DNA of 64,000 nucleotides from Blastomyces gilchristii SLH14081 (GCF_000003855.2 NW_003101682.1:187178-251177), one strand, 5' to 3'. Numbered from the stretch's first letter, positions 45,990 through 58,114 are shown. Program-made: numbers and translations. Notes: generated by a model not told the origin, from the letters alone.

Positions 45990-47077
45990 AGTGTCATTTG
46001 ACTAGTTTGCATAAAATATTCTATTGATACTGTACATGTATAGTACACTCATTGATGAACATATATCAAACATTCTTAGATGATCAAATACATGATGAAC
46101 AGAGGAAAACTCAACTTGACAAGAAGGCAACACTGCTCAATTCTTGGGCTGTACTATGAGATCAATTTCAGAACATCCTACCAGGTTAAAGATGTTCATT
46201 TTGGCTGCCATTTCATGGATGTGAGGCTATGCTATTAAAGAATCAGCAAGTCTGTGTTTCATACATCATTTTCATATCTGAAGTCAACATAGTCTGGAAT
46301 TAGTCTCCCTGCATTTGACTGAGCTCTCTTGAGATCAAGCTTAATCTCACAATTTGTTGTTGACATTTGCCTTTGAGAACTTTGTGAGATATCTTTACAC
46401 ACAAAGATCAGATGAGAGAACTGTATCTCATTCACTTCTTATGAGAATTGTTGACAAGAAGTTATATTTGATAATGATTATTGTGTTGCATCAAACAATA
46501 CATTACAATACAATTATGAATAATAACTACTTGCACCTGATTACTGAATGATGATAGAAAGCAATAGTAGATAAAGAAGATGCTGAAGAACATGAGATAG
46601 ATTTTTCTAGAGTTCTATAGCTAAAATAAGCATAGTTATTGATTTTATCAGACTTGAGTGTTTTTAACAAGAATCAGATGTTTTTTGATAATGATACAGA
46701 GAAGCCCTTCTCATATTCATTAAGTTAAATGAAAGGATTAAGACACACAGAAAATAAATTATTAAATTATGGAGATATCATTAAAAATATTTGATTCTTC
46801 GAGTGATTACTTTATGAGTGGTTGAGTAGTTGAGTGATTATGGCAAGCCTGTGAGAACTTCAATCAAGCAAGGCAATGTTTCTCGACGGCGCAGAGTAGA
46901 GTTATGGAGAGAGTGAGAGGGCCAACCTTTGTTGTCTTTAGCCCCTTAGGTATAAGTTAGCGGAACCAGTGACTACCAAGCAATATTGGGGACTGTATTT
47001 TTATCTCGCTCTGTTGTTGCTTTGTTTTCTTTTTGCTACTATGCCGCGAGATAAAGAGTCTCATTCCCCTTCCCCAG
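45990..47077. other. AT-rich region, probable repeat remains
   Basis: AT-rich with no intact gene. TGTACA motifs are present near 46032. Composition recovers near 46880, where a different, GC-normal sequence with C/T-rich stretches begins and leads to the orphan acetyltransferase exon. Confidence 0.4.
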
Positions 47078-47212
47078 GATGTTCCCCCGTTTCACTTTGT
47101 TGCTGGTAATCCAGCCAGAGTTATTCGTCGCATCGAGACGACCATGGACCCTAATAGCAAGTCAGCTAGCTCAGTAACTAAACGAGCGGGAGACAACGAC
47201 AGTGGAGTTTGA
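47078..47212 (+). pseudogene. Orphan last exon of a maltose/galactoside-type sugar O-acetyltransferase
   Basis: A strong acceptor (CCCCTTCCCCAG) is followed in frame by 'DVPPFHFVAGNPARVIRRIE' and 'TTMDPNSKS', and a TGA at 47210. The motif VAGNPARVIRxIE is the final coil of left-handed beta-helix acetyltransferases (LacA/Maa/NodL family). No upstream exon with hexapeptide repeats is found: the sequence before is AT-rich repeat remains. So only the 3' end of the gene is left, although it lacks stops itself. Confidence 0.65.
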
Positions 47213-47640
47213 ACAATTGTAATATATATTTAAGAAAAGAAAGGCAAAGTTAAGGAAAAGATGCAAGAAATATCGTACTAGCCTTTCTACCAGACAGACC
47301 CAGTTAGATTACCTCAAAACTCAGAGCTTCCACTCTAAATTTCTTTTGTCAACATATAGCAGAACTACTTCGCTATGAACGCGCCCCCTTGTTCGTAGAT
47401 CAACCAAGGTAATTCTCAAATATCTATCATTGATGCAGTGAATTGGAACAGGTGACGTATATCTATGCGGTTAACTTTAGTGCATGTGCGAAATATCTAG
47501 GTAATATATTTGTATATATCAACACGCCTAGACCAAGACCAAATATATGATCTTTATAAAGGTCAGATATAAATACATATATCTGGATACGATGACTCAA
47601 CCAACCGCCAATACAAAGCCACAACACTCCGGTCCCTATC
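47213..47640. other. Intergenic
   Basis: Downstream of the acetyltransferase exon and of the lipase relic (convergent). No gene seen. Confidence 0.5.
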
Positions 47641-48610
47641 CTACACTTCAGGATATCGGCAAATATCCCGAGCGTCGTCCTTCACGCATTCCCAAATAAC
47701 CCTCCTCACCTCCATCCCGACCTTCTCAATCGAATCTACCGTCCAGATCACATCCAAATGCTCATATTCCTCAATTACCCTCGAATGCACAACACGAACA
47801 TAGGGCTCACTCCTGCCTTTTAGCCGCCGCAATAGCCGACTGCCATCAGTAAGCTGATCCGAACCCGCAACCCAGAGCGCCATGGGCGGGAGCATTAGAA
47901 CAGGGTATTTCCTACCCCCGTTTGCAGGGTGGCTTTGCCCATCTGCTTTGGGTGTCTATAAGGCACTTGGAGGGGCGATACAGTCCCTATCGCCGGAGGG
48001 TAATGGTTTGTATTCCTTCGGATTGTACAAATGCCAAAGTATAATTAACGCACCATCTTCTGTCTGAACTCTATAGGACTCCGCATCCAGCCCAACCCGT
48101 CTGGCATAGTAAGAAATCACAAACAAGGGGGTCTTGACCGCCTTCCAGTGGTTCATAGGGCGCTTTGCCAATGCCCACACTTCGTTCCTCAGCGTCTACT
48201 TCAGAGCGTGGAACTGAGGGTTTGGCTGCTAGCTTTCGTTTCTCATCGTCCCACACCCACGCCGCACTCTCCCTTGCATGCCGCCGCTGGCATTCCTCCT
48301 GCCAGAACGGCCTATCCTTTTCTGGGTCCCCACCGCGAAGACGGATGGATAGGTCTTTGGCAGCGATTAAGCTACTGCTGACAGATGCTGCAAGCACGAT
48401 GCCAATGAGAAAAATCAGGGATAGACAAAAGGAGACAGCTCGTAAAGCGCGCCATTGGACGGCAGTGAAAATGGAGGGTGGTTTGTATTCAGGCAGGGGA
48501 GGGAAAAGGGGATGATGGGGATGTGGATTCTCGTCGATGATTGGTGGAAGAGCGGTGATACTGATACTTTTCTCAGAACCAGGACCACTTGAGCAAGACG
48601 ATGCAGACAC
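47641..48610 (-). pseudogene. Steryl-ester/acid lipase (TGL1/YEH-like), core deleted
   Basis: Minus strand. N-terminal part with a membrane segment ('FCLSLIFLIGIVLAASVSSS', near 48420-48360) and 'YEPLEGGQDPLVCD' (near 48150). A frame shift follows, then 'SYYARRVGLDAESYRVQTED' and 'LWHLYNPKEYKPLP' (48110-47980), the lid/N-terminal region of acid lipases. A TAG after 'PPSAL' follows. Then 'RKYPVLM' is joined directly to 'ALWVAGSDQLTDGSRLLRRL' and 'VIEEYEHLDVIW', which belong to the C-terminus with the catalytic Asp and His. The middle with the nucleophile GxSxG (about 250-300 residues by family norm) is missing. Frame shift, stop and deletion make it dead. Confidence 0.82.
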
Positions 48611-49423
48611 GCAATGTTTTTCCGCATCTACAGCAGGCGGTGGGGGGTAGCTACTGATGATGAAGCGATGGTAATTGTATACTCAGTGCCCTTAAAGGCG
48701 GATGATGTTCCTGGAGTATCATCGGCGTTTGCAGTTTTCATGGCTATTTCTCACCCTCTTCTATCGACTGGAGTAGTTATACGTGTACAGAGGCTAGCAC
48801 TGCCACCGCACATGGAAAGATTCAATGAACAACTATAAAATGAATGGATGAATGGATGAATGGATAAATGGATAAATGAATACATGAATGAGTTGAAAAG
48901 AGTGAAGAGTAACTAATCAATAAGCTGAAATGGAGGTAGACTCTCTGCTTCCTGCTTAACTAAACTAGGTAACTTATTAGTGAACTTATTAGCAGCTGGA
49001 ACTGAGGCTGGGCTGGTTAGCTACGAGGAAGACGAGAACAAACCAGGGAGCTCGGAATTTTAGCTCTATTTCTACAAGAATGTATGTTATGTACATACAT
49101 ATTATCCCGCAACTAACTGGGTTCCTACTTGTTGTCATGATGCTTTGGCACCATGTTTTGATGACCTAACAAAAAAAGACTCCCACTGAAAGTTGAAAAT
49201 CATAAACCAAGATAACCACGCAAAGTATATATACAAGAATACAAATAAAATGCGAGAGCCAGCGATATGCAGGAATCCATGAGATGACGGAACAAGACAA
49301 TTTTTTATTTGGTATATTACTACTCAAAAAATATTGCCAATATTTTACTTCTCTATTTTTCTGCTTCTCTATTTTTCTACTTCTCTATTTTTCTATACAT
49401 CTTTTCCTCACAGAGACCCGTTC
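48611..49423. other. Intergenic with an 8-bp minisatellite
   Basis: Between the start of the lipase relic (-) and the end of the MscS gene (-). At 48838-48890 lies a run of ATGAATGG/ATAAATGG-type units. No gene seen. Confidence 0.6.
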
Positions 49424-52400
49424 TCATCTATTCGTGTCATGCACAACCGGCCTTCGCCCTCTATCAGAAGAATCATCGCCCTGTGCCTCTTGTGGTGCAA
49501 AACTGCCTGAAGGCAGCTCCGGCGCGTCGTTAGGTCCATTTTCCCGAGTCAGGTTGTAGCGACCTTGTTCCATGAGCTCCGTTTCGGCGACTTCCATATC
49601 CTCAGACCGGCTATGCGACCAGCCCCTGCCTTCCCTGGAGCTCACAGAGTGAGACCCCCCCAGGCGAGAGAAGAGGCGGTTGCGCTGGATGGAGGACGAG
49701 ATACTGCCCCGAGACGGGGATCCGGCGGCGGGGCCGGCAAGACGGGAATGGTGGGAATCTATGGAGGTGCGGGCGGTGGCGTGGGAGCGCGATTGCTCGA
49801 GGGAGTCGAGACGGCGTTGGGCCTCTGCCTCTTCCTGTTCGCGCCGGCGGCGCTCTGCCGACTCGCGATTTGCATTGAGGATGACCTCGTTGACGCGGTT
49901 TTTACCCTGGCGGTCTGCGTGGACGTCGGATATCGAGTCTGCCGCGCTGAGCTCGCTCATTCCGAGAGAGAAGTCGACGTGCCTGGACACTGACTCGCGG
50001 CGGCCGCGGGTGGAGGAGGTCGTCCCGGAGCGGTTTCGGAGGATGGAAGGGTTATGACTGACACCGGTCGAGGGTGCACGGCCCAGATCGCCCAGCGCGT
50101 CACGGGATTCCGAGATCAGGTGTGGATCAGTTGGGCCGTCTCCCGGGGGGACAGGGCCGCTCGCGCTGTCGCTATAGGTGGGAGGAGCGCCCTGGTGAGA
50201 AACGTGATATGGCATGTCATGCTTCGCACCGATCATGTTCATACGTGGTCCTTCGATACCCACCTCCTGAAGGATGAGCATGAGAGCGCAGATAAACTTG
50301 TTGCGTCGCTGTAGACGCAGTAATTCGTTTTGCCAATTTGATTTGTAAAAGAAGACGACATTTAGAGTGACGGAGTAGTTTTCTGTCACCTTTCGTAATT
50401 CGGTGAGGATTTTCCCTTGATATTCGCGGTTCTCAGACCGTACAAACTCTGTAAGCCGTAGCCGGAGGGTGTCAATTTGCTGAAGGGTGGTCCCGAATTT
50501 GATGATAATTGGAACGGCTTCGGCAAGGGCGCCGCTACGTCGTTGGTTTAGAATGAAAAGCGTATTGAGGTAGCTGTTGGGTGCCTGCACCACATGCCCT
50601 TCCATCTTCTTAAATTCTGTATATAGCAACGCAATTTCTTTCACGAAATAGTCATCACCAGTTAGGGTTGCGCCGGTATTTCCGTAAATGGAAACACGAT
50701 CACCCACGTCAAACGGGTGCTTGATGAAAACGAATACAATAGACTTGCGACCAAACCAAGCTCAGTTAGTATGGCGAAAGAAAGTAGCGGCAAGGATTTG
50801 CAAAGAGTAAATAAAACGGTACTTACCTGTAGAAACTCCTGGGCTGTAGCAGAGAATAGCCAGGAGAGCGCCAAGAGCGTGGAGCCCGCCGAAGTCAAGA
50901 CACCGGCAGTGGATGCGGAAATGAGAGACAAAAACACAAGGATAGTAATGACGACAACGATGAAAACAAAGACATTATCGAGCTTAGAAACGACGGAATC
51001 CAAATCCTTCAGGGAGGCAGTGATCGACTTGCGCTCTCTGCCGATTTCCACGCAGACGGCTTCCAGTTCCTCCATTGAGATATCACCATTCATATCCTTG
51101 TCAAACATGGTGAAGGCAGCTTCCGCTTCGTCGCCGTTGTCAAAGGCGGCCTTTAGGTCTCCGGAGAAGATGGTATCGAAACCGTCGCGGACAAAAGTCC
51201 GATACATACGGCGGGCGAGGACCTGGCTACCTGATGTGGTGCTCAAAAGGGTCAAAACGACTTGGTGAGGGTGGCTGCTTTTATTCACGGTCTTCCCTGT
51301 GAAGTCACCTGCGACGGCTCCAGCTACGTCCCCAACCTTGTTCAAGGCAGATCGGGCAACTCGCTGGGCGACCCCAGCATACTGCATCGGGGTCCTGTTT
51401 CCGGAGGTCTGTGGCGGGGATTCCTCAAAGTCGCGATCCTCCAATTTAATTTTCTGCTTGGAATAAGCATATAGCTTCGCCAAGCTGCCGATCTGGAACT
51501 TGTTGATCTCAATTCGATCCGCATATGTTCGTAAATGGAAGCTGATGGCGATCAATTGGATGATGATTTTCTCTATAAAATTGAGAGTTGCGCCGACGAA
51601 GACTGAAACGATGATTTTGTTAACAACGACCTCCCACGGCTTGGTCCCGCGGTCGCCATCGATATGGTGATTGGTCATGGTTGGCAAGAAGGAGATCTCG
51701 ATCCCGAGCCACCAGAAGAAAAGTGTAGCAGGTAGTTCAAGCTGCTTGCCCAAATCGCGCCACTTCTTCGAATTATTGGTGAGGACACTAGCTACCATAC
51801 TCATGGGGGTTGGGAGAAATTTGGCGACAATACGGGCAGCCCAGAGAGTGAGCCAGACGATCTCCAGCCAGACGGAGAACCAGAGCAACTTTACACCACC
51901 TACATTGGCATGAGGATAAGCGAGCAAGCCGACCAACAGCGGGATCAGAAGGATTAAGACGAGCGGAATGATATAGGTAAAGTATCGGACAAGGAAACTG
52001 GATTCATGAACCTTTTTGAAAAACCTGGCCAGATTCGTTGTGGGATTATCGGGTGGGTTGTAGATGGCGGCCTGCTCATGCAGAGGGTTTGTTGCGGCCT
52101 CGAATTCGTCCATGGGTTCGGAACGTCGGGAGCGAGTGCGTGAAATGGACATGGACCGGCCACTCTTTTCATTAGAAGGGACCTTTTCCTCAATCGATAC
52201 AACACGTTCTGCCTCCATCATAGCCAGTTCGTCATCTAGACGGTGGGCCACTTCCCTGGCGTGGGACTTTCGGGACGGTGAGGCACACGGCGAGTAGTGC
52301 GATTCTTGATCCATGGCGGCATCGACATCCGGGGGTTTTAATTTCGGGTTTGGAGGTTGTGAGCCATCATTCACCACAGTGTCGTCCTCTGAGGAGCTAT

Positions 52401-52467
52401 TATTCCGCAGGGGCGCCTTCTCATTGTGCGGTTTGTAATTCGGGTTCTCGTCAACCGGCGAGGTCAT
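49424..52467 (-). CDS. MscS-type mechanosensitive channel with EF-hand (Msy1/Msy2 family)
   Basis: Two exons, 52467-50827 (547 codons) and 50743-49424, phase 0 over an 83-nt intron (GTAAGT donor, GCAAG acceptor); 986 aa. The acceptor is fixed by the family sequence: 'ATAQEFLQ' must run into '[20 protein letters not shown]'. Layout: disordered N-terminus (1-140), first membrane helices from '[20 protein letters not shown]' (near 165) on, an EF-hand loop [12 protein letters not shown] (near 460) with all calcium ligands, helices around 510-545, the MscS beta domain after the pore helix, and a long Ser/Arg-rich tail (about 720-986). In fission yeast these channels sit in the ER and limit calcium rise on hypo-osmotic swelling; the same is inferred here. 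It looks intact although neighbours on both sides are decayed. Confidence 0.92.
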
Positions 52468-53164
52468 ATTGGAGTAGGTGGCTAGGACGTTTGTATCCTC
52501 TATGCGTTATTTTTATTTCCCCCCCCCTCCTCTCGATTCTTCGGTCGTTGTTGGTTGGGCTATAAAAGCCGCAAATGCCCCAGAGTGTGACCCGATGCGG
52601 GACGTAGTGGTTAAAGGAAACGGTAATGTGCTGTGAGTAATCGCGCGGCGGTATAGGATATCGAAGGGCGGCGGGGAGAGGTTTTATTTAAGATGAACTA
52701 TTACAGTCGAAAAAATGGCATATTTCGGAAGCCAAGTGATGAATGAATGGAGGCGACTGATTGACGAGGGAATCGCGAGGGGGAGAGCTGGCGGTTGTGG
52801 TTTGACGAGGGGCTATTGTTTGATAAGTTATAGTGGAGTAGTTCGAGAATCGGGCAAGATGCGATCTGCAAGATTAAGAGAAAAGACGGAGAAAGAAAGG
52901 GGAGGTAGCGGTATGCCAAAAACAGAGATAAATAAAAAATTGGATAAAAGCGAGGGAATAAGAAGGGAGAAGGGGATGGGACGATGACGAAGCCAGTCAA
53001 TGGCGGATGGCCATTGTTCTGTTGTTCTTGTTCTTGTCCGGAGCGGGGAGAGACCGAGAGGAGAAGAGATTTTATTTTCTCTTGTACTCCGTAGTTAGTT
53101 AGTTAGTCGACTACTCCGAGGAGAGTGGGACTGTCCCGCTGCGTAGTTCAAGGGCTAAAGACAA

Positions 53165-53187
53165 TGTACATGTACAGTACATGTACA
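53165..53187. repeat. 23-nt palindrome of TGTACATG units
   Basis: Two perfect 11-nt arms (TGTACATGTAC / GTACATGTACA) around a single A. Further TGTACATG copies lie at about 53214, 53634 and 54469. Confidence 0.85.
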
Positions 53188-53705
53188 GTATGTAGTAATA
53201 AGTTAATAATATTGTACATGTAAGTAGGTATGCGACGCGAACCAAGACTCAAGACGGGGAAGATCCGCTGTAGTTGTTAGTAGTGACGGATAATGGGTAA
53301 CTATACCAGCTCCTGGTGAGGTCCCAACACAGCAGAGCAACAAGTCCTTTTTTTTTTTTTTTTTAAAACCCAATCACACCACACCACAACACTGACACTA
53401 ACTACTCCGTACTGATGCCGTAACACGGGCAGATGGGTGGATGTGCTGGTGGAGACAATAATAGCAAACCTCTGGCCACTGTTATTCACTGCTCATGGAT
53501 TCTTCTTCCTCCTGGAGTTCTGGAGGTTCGTTGGAGTGGAGATTGTAGCTAGTAGTGTCATTGGAGTGGAGTGGGGAGTGGGGATGACATTCCTTGGCAT
53601 TCCTGGGCATTAGTTCCTGGAATGTACAGTACATGTACAGGTAACAGTACAAGATAAAACGAAATGAAGCACCGCAACAAACAGGCTTGATGTTGTCGTT
53701 GGAAT

Positions 53706-53763
53706 AAGAAGAAGAAGAATAATAATAAGAAGAAGAAGAAGAATAATAATAATAATAATAATA
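53706..53763. repeat. GAA/AAT compound microsatellite
   Basis: Alternating blocks of AGA and ATA triplets over about 58 bases. Confidence 0.85.
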
Positions 53764-54111
53764 GTTCATCGTTATAGTAAAATGAATTGAGATCCTAGCT
53801 GTTATGTATACACCTCTTAATACGCAGCGTACAAAATTCTCCGAACCCATTATTCCATTCGCAACACGCCACATTCCACATTGTGATCAAGGTGTTAACT
53901 AGCCATCGCCACCCGCGGGCTAATAATAATAAATAATAACGGCTTGACAAACGGGGAAGGGGAAAAAGAGTTTAATTTCATGTTTCAAAACCCAGAAAGG
54001 ATCCAGGCACAGAAATGCGAAACCGCTGCGCACAGTACAGTACAGTACGGGTCAACCGAACCATTAGTTATTTCAAGATCAAAGATTCTATTATTAGTTA
54101 GTCCAAGTCGG

Positions 54112-54135
54112 AGTACAGTAACTACGTACTGTACT
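54112..54135. repeat. Inverted repeat, 9-bp arms
   Basis: AGTACAGTA, six-base loop ACTACG, then TACTGTACT. It lies in the same region as the TGTACA palindromes. Confidence 0.8.
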
Positions 54136-55255
54136 GCCATAAAAACTACCCGCCATCCGACGTCGGGAACCCCTTTTTCGGCTTCTTGGCTTTTGATATT
54201 TTCCACCATCATGAGGGATTAGAGATTTGGGATTTTTCCCCCTCCTCCTCTTAGCCATTCCTGGGGTCCGCAGAACTAGACCGACCTGGTGAAAATATAG
54301 TAATGATAATGCCAAATATGCTACCTGCATCCATCAGCCCCACCTTTTTGTGAGCGAAGAGGAGATGATAAATTCACCACCCGTGGCCTTGAAAAGAGAA
54401 GAAAAGAAAGAAAAGAGCTAGACAACGATCAGGATATAGGTAAGTTACTCTGTACAGAGCTTATACACATGTACATAAATAAGAAATCTACTCATCACAA
54501 CAACACTAAAGCAATGAAATATTATGTGATAATATTGAATTTGAATTCTCCAAATGTCTAAAGGTTCAATAATAAGTTACTAGTTGAGTACATAAACTCG
54601 TATTGAGCTTATAATACAGTAAAGTTGAGAGAAAAATCATAACCAATATGATAGCATAGCATGTGCAGATAATTATAATGCCATCAAGGACCCCCCTTGT
54701 ATAACCTCTAACTAGTTACCCCTGTCAAGCAAGAATTGATGGAGTGAGATCACATGCAGACTCTAACTTAGGGTTTGCATAAAAAAGACCACAAGCACTC
54801 ATAACTATAGTAGCGACAAGACAGGTAAGAACATCATCCTCTTGAATGTGGATTGATAAAAGTCTGACCCCTCATGTCATCATGGTATATGAAACTGTGA
54901 TGAATTTCTTGTGTCAGAAAGAATGCTTGATGCACATCCTGTTCATCTTTTGCTCCATCCCCTTGCTAGCAGTGCAGTCTCCCCAGTATGATCAAAGGCA
55001 ATGTCATGTCAATTCCAATGGGGTCAATCTATAAAAATGAGTCACAGAAGAGAGCAAGGCCATGATTTCATGAATATAATCTCAAAGTGAAATGATATTC
55101 ATTATTTTCATTGTGATGAAGTAGGTAAACTTGATGAAGATTTCTTCTCTTCTAACTTCTGACACCTCTTACGTATGTACATGTACAAGGTATGGTCAAT
55201 CATTTGTCAGACATGGCACTTTCTTGCCTCCAACTTTTTGCTTTTTGAACCGTCC

Positions 55256-55900
55256 CTACCTACTACCTATTTCTAGGGTATTATCCTCTCCCTCTTCCAC
55301 CTCGTCGTCTCCATTATGATTCGTAAAACTCCATTGCCGGGCGTCCACACTCTCAGCGTCCGTTTCGTCAACTGAAGTATCACACTGAGCCAGCTGTTGA
55401 AATAGAAACTGTCCCATTGCCAGATGATGCAAAATGCTGAGATTCTGTATAGACTTTCTGTACCTTTTTGCTCGCAGCCTCAATAAGTGTGTCTCTCACC
55501 TCCTTCGCCCAGTCGCGGGCATTTCGATATGCAGTAGTTCCATGCTGAAAATATATATATATATATTTAGCTGCATCAGTCAGAGTGGCAAGGTTTCCAA
55601 ATGAATATCCCCCTCCAGCACATTTGAGATCACAGATCTTATCTTCAATAATTGGAATCACTGAGACCGTTACTGATTGCTCTTTAGATGCATGTGTATC
55701 TGCTTTCCTGAATTCTCTGAATTCTTTGTCAGAAAATTTTGATGATGAAAGAGAAGATTGAGGTCTGACTAATCTTTCATTAATGTCCCCCCAGTTGTTC
55801 AGTATTGGTGGGATCTGACCATTAGGATACTTATATTCTGGGGGTTAGATGCCATGATCAATTAGTTTCTGTTCAAAGTTACGTTTATAAGCTGTGGGGC
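55256..55900 (-). pseudogene. Fragment of a fungal multicopy hypothetical family, broken
   Basis: Minus-strand frame from about 55895: 'YKRNFEQKLIDHGI', a TAA, 'PPEYKYPNGQIPPILNNWGD', 'INERLVRPQSSLSSSKFSDK', 'VIPIIEDKICDLKCAGGGYS' and 'FGNLATLTDAAKYIYIYFQH', ending at 55380. A second frame (55483-55256) continues with an acidic end. The first part matches a fungal family I remember as multicopy hypothetical proteins, often near FunK1-type kinases (pattern 'YPPEY..PDG..P.KP.NW..I', 'VIPIIEGKI.D.KC..GG..F.NL..LTD'). The later part diverges, and a TA repeat interrupts it (55552-55567). A stop and frame change argue for decay. Function unknown. Confidence 0.5.
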
Positions 55901-57299
55901 TGGTGGTTTTGGTGGTTTCAGTGCTCTGTGTTTGTTTCTCTGCTTTTTAAGGATGGAGCAGAACTGAGCTGGCTCAAGTTTGTCGTATGCTCAAGAGGAT
56001 CTGTAGATTCCAAGTACTGGAATGAGAATGATCAGCTCCGATGCCAGAGGTATCTGGGAAAGACTTACACCTCTTAAATCTGACAAATTCGGACCACTGT
56101 TCCTGGAAAACTGTTTTATATCTTTCAAAATATCCGATGCACACGTGTGGGGAGAAAATTGGGATTGTACTGGGTCACCTGCATGCTCTCACCAGCTCAG
56201 CAAGAAGCTGCTGAGTGAGTGGCCTATGGGGTTTTCAGTAGCGCAAATCATATGGGAATAGAGCAGTTTGGCTGTTCCTTCAGTTTAGCTCTCTCAGCGC
56301 ACCTTTAGTTAGCCAGATTTTTGAAAGGTTGTCCCAAAATCCTGGTAGTGATTGATACCTGGGTGAATTGCTAACTAAGCTTCTGCTTTTTTGATTGATG
56401 TTGCGATAATCCATTCGGATGGTGCTCTGAACGGGAGAACGTTTCCGTGGTGGATTGGAGAGAGGTAGCCCAGACATATGGGAGTCAATAGGTTTGACAA
56501 GCTTTTCTATACTCCGCAGTTATGTTGAGGATGCATAAAGGATAGATAAGGATATATATCTATATTCTGCGGTGCTCTGCACCCAACGATATCTTTAAGA
56601 CGGCGTGAGTTTTGGGTAACTAACTAGTTAGGGGAACTGCGGCGCGTTTCGAGCTTGCACATCGTTCAGTGAAACAATTTTTCATCAGGACTCCACAATC
56701 CTCCGCCGTCCATTCTTTAATTTCAGGCATAAACCCTTCCCGAAAGCTTAATTAATTTACCTTTTGTTACTGTGCTAATATGTAAAGGGCAATAGTTTGT
56801 GTCGCAAGTCCAGGTTCGATACGCCGAGGTAATCCTCGCAAAGCAAACTAAGATCAATTCGAGTTGGCGTGTGGTAATCTGTAGTTACAGAGTATTACTG
56901 TGGTATGATAGTTAGGTCGTCCCTGGAAGCTGGTTGGTGATCTATTCTTAGCCTTAAGCGCCGATACAAGCGTTTGTCTTTCTTGTCTGCAGGCGTGGTT
57001 AAGCGCTGTCCTCCCGTCCCCTCCCCAAACTCGCTTGAAAGGAAGAACGAACTCCCATCCATCCCATGCTCCCCATCTTACCTTTTCCGCCTGTCCTCAC
57101 TCGAGAAACACACGTTTACGGCGGACGGCTTCTCCAAGCTACTTTCAAGTTCACAGAATACGTGACAACGACGAAATCTTTGGGCGATTATTATGCAGCG
57201 TCCTCCGCTTCGTTGAATCGTTGGCGGGAATGTCTGGCATTAGTGGTTGGTTTCGGCAAACTAAGAAGTTCATGTGGGTCAATCAGCCAAACCCCCAAG
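55901..57299. other. Region without supported gene
   Basis: Short open frames such as 56022-56261 read smoothly but match nothing I know. From about 56970 the plus strand may hold the start of the kinase relic below ('LPFPPVLTRETHVYGGRLLQ' near 57078), but the link is weak. Confidence 0.4.
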
Positions 57300-58114
57300 C
57301 CAGCGGCATTAAACCCACAGACCAGATTTCCTCTGGATGATTGTGACATCTCCAAAGTCTCGGATGAAACTCTTATCGGTCTTTTTGACACTGCGCCAGT
57401 CCTCCACTCCTTTTAGGGAACCCACATCGTCCGCCTGTCTCGGACACTCATTCTTAAAGGCGGTGTCAATGCACGACCATGTGAAGCTAGCATTCTGAAG
57501 CTTGTTGGCGAAAAAATCCTCAATTCCGGTCCCCAAGGTTCATCGAATCCTCAACATTGAGACTGAAAATGTTTATTTCGGTTGCAAATGCTTGATGTAA
57601 TGGATTTCGTTGAAGGCAGAGTAGTTGAGGATTTTTGGAACAGTCTGACTGAAACGGAACGTGTGGAGATTGTCATCCAAACAGCCTCTATACTCAATAC
57701 TCTGCAGTCCGCTCCGGTGCCCCAGGATCCAGGACCAGTGGGCTGTAAAATATGCTTGGCCCAGGGTTTTTGGTTCAGTAGTATGGGAGGCAGGCCCTTC
57801 AACTTGAAGAAGGACCTGGAAGACTGGTTCAACAGCAAACTTACAATCTGCTAACATTTCAAACAATCCCCAAGCACTCTTCCACAATTTCGCATCGACA
57901 AACTAGTTCTCACATATCAGGATATTGCTCCCCGAAACCTGATATTAGGCCCTGATGACAAGGTCTGGCTGGTTGATTGGGGCTATGCTGGGAGATATTC
58001 CGAAGGATCCGATGCTGCCTCATTGAGTGTGAGGAGGTATAGTGCACCACTTTTTACTGATATGTTTCTTAAGATGAATCCCAAGCATGTGGGGCTGACG
58101 GAGCAGTTGAAGTG
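57300..58114 (+). pseudogene. Aminoglycoside phosphotransferase (APH)-like kinase relic
   Basis: Plus strand, in several frames: 'ISKVSDETLIGLFDTAPVLH' (57348), a TAG, 'GTHIVRLSRTLILKGGVNAR' with 'PCEASILKLVGEK' (57419-57515), a shift to 'VPKVHRILNIETENVYFGCK' (57530-57590), another shift to 'VMDFVEGRVVEDFWNSLTET' (57598), 'NTLQSAPVPQDPGPVG' (57700), 'DLEDWFNSKLTIC' and a TAA (57817-57854). Then comes the catalytic loop 'LVLTYQDIAPRNLILGPDDK' (the usual HxDxxxxN His is Y), 'VWLVDWGYAG' with the metal-binding D, and an end near 58114. Two frame shifts and two stops make it a pseudogene. The family is widely expanded in filamentous fungi. Confidence 0.8.

Larger units (their letters stand above)
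52468..55255. promoter_or_regulatory. Intergenic; promoter side of the MscS gene, palindromes and microsatellite
   Basis: No supported gene. The region contains TAGT/TTAG repeats near 53093-53110, a T run at 53348-53364, palindromes of TGTACA type (53165-53187, 54112-54135), a GAA/AAT microsatellite (53706-53763), and from about 54440 an AT-rich part that looks like old repeat sequence. Confidence 0.5.

Noticed and set aside
50717..51268. 183-codon plus-strand open frame.
   Set aside because: Antisense to the conserved membrane and EF-hand region of the MscS gene; no domain of its own.
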